Of a DNA stretch of 64,000 bases, positions 57,433-64,000 are shown one piece after another. Position 1 is the first letter of the stretch. Each line of letters begins with the position of its first letter. Source of the DNA: Magnetovibrio sp. (lineage in GTDB: Bacteria > Pseudomonadota > Alphaproteobacteria > Rhodospirillales > Casp-alpha2). Both the position numbers and the translations under genes were made by a program. The stretch spans positions 1 through 64,000 of the forward strand of contig PBKU01000019.1 of the NCBI GenBank assembly GCA_002722175.1, given 5' to 3'. The notes beneath the pieces are model-generated. The model was given only the letters and a program-made list of their open reading frames with translations, searched no databases and was not told the DNA's origin.

Positions 57433-58224
57433 TCAGACACGCGGCCGGCGGGATTTCAAGCTAAAACCGTTCACTAGGCGGGTTTTATCTCCAACTTTGA
57501 TCAAACGTTGCTGGAATCGCCCTTTCCAGTCTTCAACTTCAATGATATGAGGAACACTAAAGTATAACAGATCAAGTAGTTTTTGCGCGTTTCTGCCCTT
57601 GGGATTTTTTGCAAGGACAAAAGTAGGGTAGCCTTCATCTGTAATAAGAAGAAGCTCGTAGCTTGTTTCTGATACAAAAGTCTCTACGGCTTCAACAACA
57701 CCGAAATTCATTTCAATTGCAAAATGATGATTTGCAAAGTCGTGCCCAAGGATAAAACCGTCCTCTGAAACTTTACTACTATAGGTGCGGAGATCCTGAA
57801 GGGCGCCTTCATAGCTGTGGACCGCGTCGATATACACCCAGTCTAGGCATTCATCAGAAAAGTCGGTTGCTGCGTCTGATGAAAACTTCCGCAGAATTGA
57901 AATCTGTCCACTTTTTACTGCACTTGAAAAACGATTACATACGGCCATATAACGCCGGTTCTGTTCATCTTGATCGGCGTTGTTCGGGTCGTTCTCATAA
58001 TCATCGCGACATTGGTAAATCCAGGGGTCAACAAGATACAATTTTTTTGGTTTGTTGATTGTTGCGATTTCATGGGAAAAATTACCTTCCGCAACTCCGA
58101 TCTCAGCAACTTTCCCGTCTTGAGGAAGACTAGGCAATAATGCAGTTCTAGGAATCGGACAGATTAGCAAATCGTTGCTCCTCAACAAATAGCCACATAT
58201 AATGCTACCACAGTTTAAATCCAA
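57433..58224 (-). CDS. SAM-dependent methyltransferase (methyltransferase_24 type)
   Basis: 263 residues, class I methyltransferase fold: VAEIGVAEGNFSHEI at the SAM-binding loop (about 36-50), YLVDPWIYQ, and CLDWVYIDAVHSYEGALQDL. Typically acts on sugars, glycolipids or small molecules. The start is TTG without a strong ribosome-binding site, so the N terminus is uncertain. It lies between the DmdA-like gene and the MttB-like gene on the same strand, but its spacing (over 70 bases) leaves co-transcription open. Confidence 0.75.
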   Translation of the reverse strand: MDLNCGSIICGYLLRSNDLLICPIPRTALLPSLPQDGKVAEIGVAEGNFSHEIATINKPKKLYLVDPWIYQCRDDYENDPNNADQDEQNRRYMAVCNRFSSAVKSGQISILRKFSSDAATDFSDECLDWVYIDAVHSYEGALQDLRTYSSKVSEDGFILGHDFANHHFAIEMNFGVVEAVETFVSETSYELLLITDEGYPTFVLAKNPKGRNAQKLLDLLYFSVPHIIEVEDWKGRFQQRLIKVGDKTRLVNGFSLKSRRPRV

Positions 58225-58296
58225 AACATCAAGGTCTAGACATGCTAGATATGACTCGAAAGTCTAAACCCTTCATTAATCACAGCAAAAGATATA

Positions 58297-59868
58297 TTAT
58301 TTTTTTTCTCCATAGTCATTGGGGTCTTGACCGCCCTCCCTTATTCTGCGTTGAACGAAAGCATCCAATTCCTCTTCAATAACGTGGTCAAGAGGGGGTG
58401 GTTCAAAGCTTTCGAGAATCTGTTTATATATGCGGTGCGCTCGATGTGTCGCATCTGTTGCGCCGTCCTCCATCCATGTTTCAAAATTTCGCCAATCCGA
58501 TAGCATTGGTGAATAGAACGCTTTTTCATATCGCTCCATAGTATGAGAGGCACCAAAGAAGTGGCCACCTGGACCAACTTCACGAATCGCATCAATGCCA
58601 AACTCCTCATTATTTACTGAAACCGGTTGTAAAAATTCCGCAAACATCTGGAGCATCTCTGCATCAATAATTACCTTTTCAAATGATGCAGACAAACCAC
58701 CTTCAATCCAACCGCAAGCATGCTTGACCATGTTGCATTGAGACAAAATGCAGGGCCAAAGTGACATTTGTGATTCATATACCGCTTGCCCATCTGGCGC
58801 GTTAGATGAATTGACATTGGATGAACGATAAGGAATGCTGTAGCGCCTTGTTAATTGGCCTCCGATTAAAACTGACTTCGCATATTCCGGTGTCCCAAAA
58901 GCTGGCGCTCCAGTTTTCATGTCAACATTAGATGTAAACCCACCATAGAATACAGGGGCGCCTGGATTTACTGCTTGTATGAAAGATATTCCAGCAAGTG
59001 CCTCGGCATTTTGCTGCACAATAGCTCCGGGAATGGTCACTGGCGCCATCGCCCCTGCCAGAGTAAAAGGAGTTATGTTCACGGGTTGATTGTTCCGAGC
59101 CATCTCGATCATACCAATTAACATCGGAATATCATATTGGAGAGGGGAATTTGCATTCACTGTTGTTAATATGCTTGGCTCAAGACGCATCTGCTCCCAA
59201 CTTATCCCGCGAGCAATTCGAACCATTTCCATAGAATCGCGTATCCGGTTTCTTCCTAACGAATAGCCAAAAAGTCCCTTATCACATAATTTAATTGCTT
59301 CGCTTTCGGCTTTAAGATAACGAATGTTTGCTGGTATATCGACAGGCTCAACGGGATATCCGCCAATTTGGTGGACTATGTTTAATGCTTGCCCTAACCG
59401 AATAAAATTACAGAAATCTTGGAAATTACCGGCTCTCCGGCCACCAATAAGATCTGTCGAATTTGGTGGGCTTGCAACTAAAACAAAATTAATATTGTTT
59501 TCACCATATTGGATATTGTGTGCTGGATTCCGGGCATGGAAGGTAAACTTTGATGGTGCCTTTGCTATCAATTCTTCAATTAATGAGCGATCGAATCGAA
59601 CCCGTTTCTCGTTACCTCTAACATCGGCCCCCACTAGTTTTAAAGTTTCCCTGGCTTCCTTTAAAAGGAAATTAATGCCAATATTCTCCAATACATCTAG
59701 CGAAGCGACATGAATAGATTCAAGTTCGTCAGTTGAAACAATGTCAAGGGGGTCAAAAGGTATGCTTAGGTTCTGAAAGGGCAACTGAACAAATTTTTTA
59801 CCAAAATCCTTGCGTTCCCGGCTTTTCCCTGTCAGCCATCCACGTCTTGCCATGACATCCATTCCCAT
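58297..59868 (-). CDS. MttB-superfamily (trimethylamine methyltransferase-like) protein without pyrrolysine
   Basis: 523 residues. The MttB-type barrel is recognised by LEIPFDPLDIVSTDELESIHVASLDVLENIG-like opening, HARNPAHNIQYGENN, and the C-terminal KHACGWIEGGLSASFEKVIIDAEML block. The frame is uninterrupted by an amber codon, so it belongs to the non-pyrrolysine group, whose characterised members demethylate glycine betaine (MtgB), proline betaine, carnitine or gamma-butyrobetaine via a corrinoid protein. No corrinoid-protein gene is adjacent. Several in-frame ATGs lie at 59868, 59862 and 59853. Confidence 0.8.
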   Translation of the reverse strand: MGMDVMARRGWLTGKSRERKDFGKKFVQLPFQNLSIPFDPLDIVSTDELESIHVASLDVLENIGINFLLKEARETLKLVGADVRGNEKRVRFDRSLIEELIAKAPSKFTFHARNPAHNIQYGENNINFVLVASPPNSTDLIGGRRAGNFQDFCNFIRLGQALNIVHQIGGYPVEPVDIPANIRYLKAESEAIKLCDKGLFGYSLGRNRIRDSMEMVRIARGISWEQMRLEPSILTTVNANSPLQYDIPMLIGMIEMARNNQPVNITPFTLAGAMAPVTIPGAIVQQNAEALAGISFIQAVNPGAPVFYGGFTSNVDMKTGAPAFGTPEYAKSVLIGGQLTRRYSIPYRSSNVNSSNAPDGQAVYESQMSLWPCILSQCNMVKHACGWIEGGLSASFEKVIIDAEMLQMFAEFLQPVSVNNEEFGIDAIREVGPGGHFFGASHTMERYEKAFYSPMLSDWRNFETWMEDGATDATHRAHRIYKQILESFEPPPLDHVIEEELDAFVQRRIREGGQDPNDYGEKK

Positions 59869-59989
59869 AAAATGATTAACGTTTCGGCGGATAATATTTT
59901 AGCAAAATAAAAGGTATCTTTTTTGTTTTTTTTTCATCAAAATGTTAAAATAATTAATCTAAAGCTAATGAGCAAATAAGAACGGTGAA

Positions 59990-60814
59990 ATGACAAAACA
60001 TGAATGTGAAAACATTGAAGTGCCGGTTAAAGTTTTTTGGCAACCGGGATGCTCTAGTTGTCTTAAAACCAAAGAATTTCTCCTTGAACACGGCGTGCCA
60101 TTTCAATCAATCAATGTATTAGAAGACCCTTCTGGATTTAGAGAACTGGAAGCTGTCGGAATACGGCTCGTTCCGATCGTCATGAAAGGCAAAAACTGGG
60201 CAAATGGCGCTGTATTTCGTGATGTGGCTAAAGTAGCCGGGTTCAAGTATGACGATCACAAAATGCTTCCCCCGGCTATGCTAACAGATAAAGTGTTGAT
60301 GATACTGAATGCTGTAAACCGATATCTTATGCAGATTCCAGAGGAAAGTCTGGACATACTTTTGCCAGGACGGCCGCGGTCCTATAGACAACTTTGTTAT
60401 CATGTTATGGCGATCCCGAAGGTATTCCTTGATTATGTCGAAGATGACAAGCCCTATACGTACGACGCCCTAATATCTTCCATACCGGCTGACATAATTA
60501 CGAAAAAAGATTTACTGAATTATGGCAAAAAAATTCGAAACCGTTTTCAAAACTGGTGGGCAGAAAATGGAGAAGATTTCGATTCTAAAAAATCTGCTAA
60601 TGTTTATTATGGGGAAGTTAGCATGCATGAAGTTCTTGAACGCACTGCATGGCATTCAGGCCAACATACTAGGCAGATAATCCTTATGTTAAAAGAAAAA
60701 CTTCACATTAAACCTTATAAACCTCTAGGAAATCAAGATTTTAAAGGCCTTCCAATGCCAAGAAATATTTGGGATAATGAACGTTCTTTCAACGAAGATG
60801 CTTACACTGGCTAA
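59990..60814 (+). CDS. Glutaredoxin-DinB fusion protein
   Basis: 274 residues. The first 80 residues are a glutaredoxin/thioredoxin fold with the redox motif CSSC (VFWQPGCSSCLKT) and LVPIVMKG, where the cis-proline is expected. The remainder (about 95-274) is a DinB-like four-helix bundle: YRQLCYHVMAIPKVFLDYV and HEVLERTAWHSGQHTRQI supply three histidines in DinB metal-binding positions. DinB-fold enzymes include mycothiol- and bacillithiol-dependent transferases, so the fusion may join a thiol cofactor to a redox site. The role is inferred. Confidence 0.78.
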   Translation: MTKHECENIEVPVKVFWQPGCSSCLKTKEFLLEHGVPFQSINVLEDPSGFRELEAVGIRLVPIVMKGKNWANGAVFRDVAKVAGFKYDDHKMLPPAMLTDKVLMILNAVNRYLMQIPEESLDILLPGRPRSYRQLCYHVMAIPKVFLDYVEDDKPYTYDALISSIPADIITKKDLLNYGKKIRNRFQNWWAENGEDFDSKKSANVYYGEVSMHEVLERTAWHSGQHTRQIILMLKEKLHIKPYKPLGNQDFKGLPMPRNIWDNERSFNEDAYTG

Positions 60815-60886
60815 TTGAAAGCCTGATTTATTGGTAATCACCAGCACATTGATGGCTATACCTAAATTCTAAATAAGGAACGAGGC

Positions 60887-61765
60887 ATGTTAGCGTTTTC
60901 GAAAAAGCAAAAACCTCATACCTTTTCGATACGTCCAATAAATCCGGTAATTGGTGCAGAGATCACAGATATTGATCTTAGAAAAACTATTGACGACAAG
61001 ACTGTGTCAGAAATCACTAATGCAATTCAAGAAAATTTAGTAATATTCTTCCCTGAACAAAATATTTCTCCAAGTGAACAAGTGAACTTTGCAAAAAAAT
61101 TTGGAGATGTTGCGAAGGTTCCCGATTCGATGTTTAGAGTGCATCCAAAAAACCCTTATGTTTCAATCTTGGAAAATGGCCCCAAACAACCCCCAACCGT
61201 CAATAACTGGCATTCAGATTACTGTTTTGCTCCCGAGCCTGATTTTCTTTCCATATTACACACTCAAATTGTGCCCGATATAGGCGGCGATACTATCTGG
61301 GTAAACATGTATGCTGCTTACGAAGCACTTAGCCCAAAAATGAAAAACCTACTCTGCGACCTAAGAGCCACTCATGATTTCATGAAACTCTATGAACGAC
61401 CTATAAAAGCCTATTTATGGGAAGGAGAACGTTTCAAGTATATGGAAGCTGCCCGGAAAAATTTTCCACCAGTATCCCATCCTGTAGTGCGCGCAATATC
61501 GGAAACACAGAAAAAAGCATTGTTCGTCAATGAATCATTTACCCGGCATATCGAAGGAATGTCGGAACTAGAAAGCATGAACGTACTTAAATATCTGTTT
61601 GACCATATCCGGGCGCCAGAGTATCAGATTCGCTTTCAGTGGAAGCCAAACACGCTCGCCGTATGGGATAATAGAGTAACTATCCATTATGCACTCGCCG
61701 ATTATTTTCCAAAACGAAGGTTGGTTCACCGAGTAACAGTATTAAATCACGAAGTGCCCGTTTAA
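60887..61765 (+). CDS. TauD/TfdA-family 2-oxoglutarate/Fe(II) dioxygenase
   Basis: 292 residues. Family features: INPVIGAEITDIDLRKT at the start, LVIFFPEQNISPSEQVNFAKKFGD, iron ligands WHSDYCF (His-x-Asp) and the second His with the 2-oxoglutarate Arg in VWDNRVTIHYALADYFP followed by RLVHRVTV. These enzymes hydroxylate alpha to a sulfonate, ether or amine group and so split the molecule. Substrate (taurine, an alkyl amine, or other) is unclear. Followed after 49 bases by the enolase-superfamily gene. Confidence 0.85.
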   Translation: MLAFSKKQKPHTFSIRPINPVIGAEITDIDLRKTIDDKTVSEITNAIQENLVIFFPEQNISPSEQVNFAKKFGDVAKVPDSMFRVHPKNPYVSILENGPKQPPTVNNWHSDYCFAPEPDFLSILHTQIVPDIGGDTIWVNMYAAYEALSPKMKNLLCDLRATHDFMKLYERPIKAYLWEGERFKYMEAARKNFPPVSHPVVRAISETQKKALFVNESFTRHIEGMSELESMNVLKYLFDHIRAPEYQIRFQWKPNTLAVWDNRVTIHYALADYFPKRRLVHRVTVLNHEVPV

Positions 61766-61814
61766 AGAATCAGCCGGCATTCTGTAGCTATTGAATAGGA
61801 GAAAGATTCGCAAA

Positions 61815-62912
61815 ATGGAAATCGTTAACGCAGAGAGTATTTTGATCTCTATTCCTTTTGACGCTGGCGGCATCCCGCCTTGGAGCTTTGGCGGGGAGCC
61901 TAAATGTGCTTTTGATACTCTTTTTGTGCGCATTGAGACTGTTTCGGGAATCGTCGGGTGGGGGGAGCTTTTTTCTCGCAATGAAGATACTACTCTAAAA
62001 GATATGATGGACAAGCGGGTACTCCCATTGTTGATCGGCCAAGATGCGACCCAAATTGGAAAAATAAAATTTGACTTAGAATTTCAACTCCAAAATTTTG
62101 GCCGCATTGGACCCATAGTTTACGGTATTTCAGCAATTGATACGGCACTATGGGACATCAAAGGAAAACTTGCGGGATGCCCACTCGTTGATCTGTTGGG
62201 AGGCCGCTTTGCTGATGAAGTAGAAGTATATGCTAGCTTATTGCGTTACGGTAATATCAATGATGTCACAAAGATTACTCGAGAAGTAATTGAAAAAGGC
62301 TACCGATACATCAAGCTACATGAAATAACGCTACCCGAAATCTATGCAGCAGTTGATGCAGCTGGAAACGAGGCAAAGATTATGTTGGATGTAAATTGTC
62401 CGTGGTCTATTTCTGAAGCGTTGCATTATGACAAAAAGCTAGAGGCTGCAAATTTATTGTGGCTCGAAGAACCCGTCTGGCCCCCAGAACATTACAAGGG
62501 ACTTGCTCAGTTGCGCGCCACTGGTCGTCACCCTATTGCAGCAGGCGAAAATGCAGGAAGCATGCATGATTTTGTTTCCATGATCGAGGCCGGTGCAATA
62601 GACATTGCACAGCCTGATATTGCTAAAACTGGCGGTGTCACTGAGCTTGTTAAAATCGCTGCTCTCTGCGAAGCACACGGAATTCAGTTTGTTCCCCATT
62701 GCGCAATATTCGGACCAGGGCAGGTGGCTACCATTCACTTGAATGCGGCTCTTCGTTCTGTTCCCCTGTTAGAACGGCTTTATTGCAACTTTGAGGCTGA
62801 GCTTTATGGCGGTGCCACACTCCCAAAAGCTGGTTTTGTTAAAGTGCCAAAAGGACCAGGCTTGGGAATTGAGCCTGATTCGGATGTAATAAATCGTTAC
62901 CGCATAAAATAA
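61815..62912 (+). CDS. Enolase-superfamily enzyme (mandelate racemase/muconate lactonizing type)
   Basis: 365 residues from the ATG at 61815, preceded by AGGAGAAAG; an upstream TTG at 61791 is less likely. Barrel features: IKLHEITLPE (Lys-x-His), metal ligands in LDVNCPW, LWLEEPVWPPE and AAGENAG, and the catalytic His of VPHCAIFGPG. Members abstract the proton alpha to a carboxylate, acting as dehydratases, racemases or cycloisomerases. The Lys-x-His form points away from classical muconate cycloisomerases (Lys-x-Lys). Substrate is undetermined. Confidence 0.83.
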   Translation: MEIVNAESILISIPFDAGGIPPWSFGGEPKCAFDTLFVRIETVSGIVGWGELFSRNEDTTLKDMMDKRVLPLLIGQDATQIGKIKFDLEFQLQNFGRIGPIVYGISAIDTALWDIKGKLAGCPLVDLLGGRFADEVEVYASLLRYGNINDVTKITREVIEKGYRYIKLHEITLPEIYAAVDAAGNEAKIMLDVNCPWSISEALHYDKKLEAANLLWLEEPVWPPEHYKGLAQLRATGRHPIAAGENAGSMHDFVSMIEAGAIDIAQPDIAKTGGVTELVKIAALCEAHGIQFVPHCAIFGPGQVATIHLNAALRSVPLLERLYCNFEAELYGGATLPKAGFVKVPKGPGLGIEPDSDVINRYRIK

Positions 62913-62963
62913 CTCGGCTCGATACCGGTCCATTAGTACTTAGGAATATTTGGTACATATCCA

Positions 62964-64000
62964 ATGGCAATTCTATTAGAACATCAGGCGAAAGCCTTAT
63001 TAAAACGCTACGGCATACCCGTAACAACCCCCCGTCTCGCAAAAAGTGCGAAGTCCGCTGAAAAATTTGCTGAAGAATGTGATGGCAAAGTAGCAATGAA
63101 AATTGCGTCCATGGATGTTGTTCATAAGGCGCAAATAGGTGGCGTGCGTCTAAATATCTCTCCAAATGATGCAGCCAATGTTTTTCATGAAATTATGTCT
63201 GCATCTATATCCAATGATAACCTGGATATCGAGGGTGTTATTGTTGAACCTATGGTTGACCCCGGCAAAGAAATTATCATTGGTGGCGTTTTCAACCCAC
63301 TTTTTGGTCCTACTATCATGCTTGGCTCTGGTGGAACGCACGTGGAGGATCTGCGAAACGTAGTCTTTCGTCTAGCTCCACTGGACGAAAAAGATGCGTT
63401 TGACATGATTGAAGAAATTGGAGCTGTAACAGTTGGAGCAAAAAAAATAAATAAATCAGATAAAATTGTAAATACCTTGGTAAATATTCTCTTATCTGTT
63501 GGGGGAAGCAAAGGCGTTCTTCTAAGCGAAACTTTGCGTGAACTAGACATTAATCCGCTAATTATTTCTGGTGACTCAATAATTGCGGTAGATGCCCATG
63601 CAGTGAAACTAGAAAAAAAGGCCGTAACCCTCTCCAAATATGGGATTATTAGTAAAGGTGATTATAAAAAGCTTGAGAAACATACTTTTGAAGCCCTACT
63701 CCCTTTATTTTATCCAGAATGCATTGCAGTTATCGGAGCATCGGCAAAACCTGGAAAACTTGGCTTTCGGATACTCCAAAACCTTGTCGATGGAAGATTC
63801 CCAGGTAAAATTTACGCTGTACACCCTTCTGCCGAGTGTATCTACGGATGTCCTGTTTTTCCGAGTGTCGAAAAGCTTCCTGAATCAGTAGATCGAGCTA
63901 TCATCGCAATTACTGCCGAAAATGTTCCCGAAGCATTAATTGAGTGTGCGAAAAAAGGTGTTCGGGTGGCGCAAATTCTTACAGCTGGATTTTCTGAATG
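62964..64000 (+). CDS. NDP-forming acyl-CoA ligase, ATP-grasp-first arrangement (C-terminal part beyond the window)
   Basis: Translation from the ATG at 62964 gives 345 residues to the window end. The first about 215 residues are an ATP-grasp (beta) domain with LLEHQAKALLKRYGIPV, KIASMDVVHKAQIGGV and ELDINPLIIS. A CoA-binding domain (alpha) begins at about residue 238 with FYPECIAVIGASAKPGKLGFRIL. Acts like acetyl-CoA synthetase (ADP-forming) or a close relative. The order beta then alpha is opposite to the ligase at 31.6 kb. The phosphohistidine domain is not reached before the window ends. Confidence 0.85.
   Translation, partial: MAILLEHQAKALLKRYGIPVTTPRLAKSAKSAEKFAEECDGKVAMKIASMDVVHKAQIGGVRLNISPNDAANVFHEIMSASISNDNLDIEGVIVEPMVDPGKEIIIGGVFNPLFGPTIMLGSGGTHVEDLRNVVFRLAPLDEKDAFDMIEEIGAVTVGAKKINKSDKIVNTLVNILLSVGGSKGVLLSETLRELDINPLIISGDSIIAVDAHAVKLEKKAVTLSKYGIISKGDYKKLEKHTFEALLPLFYPECIAVIGASAKPGKLGFRILQNLVDGRFPGKIYAVHPSAECIYGCPVFPSVEKLPESVDRAIIAITAENVPEALIECAKKGVRVAQILTAGFSE

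Noticed and set aside
58297-59868. Pyrrolysine-containing trimethylamine methyltransferase MttB
   Set aside because: The reading frame has no internal amber codon, so it is a non-pyrrolysine member of the superfamily.
60887-61765. Gamma-butyrobetaine hydroxylase (BBOX) that would make carnitine
   Set aside because: The protein is about 292 residues and lacks the N-terminal zinc domain of BBOX; it reads as a TauD/TfdA-type dioxygenase and lies 25 kb from the carnitine genes.
1-64000. CRISPR arrays, insertion sequences, prophage genes, tRNAs
   Set aside because: Looked for regular direct repeats, transposase or integrase motifs and cloverleaf sequences; none was recognised by eye.

Overview
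The window looks like chromosome from an AT-rich, probably marine or otherwise free-living alphaproteobacterium. The strongest support is the left end: djlA - ampD - rnpB - mraZ - rsmH - ftsL - ftsI - murE - murF, all on the minus strand, an order familiar from Rhodospirillales-like and rhizobial genomes. Genes are tightly packed, TTG and GTG starts are frequent, and there are no insertion sequences, phage genes, CRISPR arrays or recognisable tRNAs. All identities come from reading motifs and protein sequence by eye; no database search was run, so the taxonomic statement is an inference.

Region by region. 1-8.2 kb: division and cell-wall cluster, RNase P RNA, a peptidoglycan amidase and a TerB/DnaJ co-chaperone. 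8.6-15.4 kb: a fused HyuA-HyuB type ATP-dependent hydantoinase/oxoprolinase, a TolC-like outer membrane factor and an amidase-signature hydrolase. 15.4-20 kb (minus): a four-gene ABC exporter of the Gld type (ATPase, permease, GldG-like, DUF4340). 20-27.2 kb: assorted redox enzymes (old-yellow-enzyme, flavodoxin-like reductase, SDR, histidinol-dehydrogenase-like enzyme, GMC oxidoreductase, luciferase-like monooxygenase).

27.4-39.2 kb: a plus-strand catabolic cluster that closely matches gamma-butyrobetaine/carnitine breakdown: CaiD-like hydratase, carnitine dehydrogenase, BKACE (3-dehydrocarnitine cleavage), an acyl-CoA dehydrogenase and an NDP-forming acyl-CoA ligase. Beside it lie an aldehyde dehydrogenase (minus strand), a RidA protein, an alpha/beta hydrolase, a SnoaL-like protein, a Rieske oxygenase with a Glu bridging residue as in quaternary-amine oxygenases, and a beta-hydroxyacid dehydrogenase.

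39.4-50.4 kb (minus): hyuA-hyuB, a complete Liv-type ABC importer (binding protein, two permeases, two ATPases) and three consecutive isochorismatase-fold amidohydrolases. This is the gene set expected for uptake and ring opening of a hydantoin-like compound (for example N-methylhydantoin from creatinine) followed by N-carbamoyl hydrolysis. 50.5-56.1 kb (plus): MFS transporter, M20 deacylase, a second amidase, a fatty-acid-desaturase-fold membrane oxygenase and a TIM-barrel isomerase. 56.2-59.9 kb (minus): a DmdA/GcvT-like tetrahydrofolate methyltransferase, a SAM methyltransferase and an MttB-superfamily protein without pyrrolysine. 60-64 kb (plus): a glutaredoxin-DinB fusion, a TauD-like dioxygenase, an enolase-superfamily enzyme and the start of a second NDP-forming acyl-CoA ligase whose domain order is reversed relative to the first.

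Taken together, about 24-60 kb reads as an accessory island for methylated nitrogen (and possibly sulfur) compounds: import, CoA activation and beta-oxidation-like chain cleavage of carnitine-type betaines, hydantoin ring opening, and candidate demethylases. The links between modules are inferred from position and family only.
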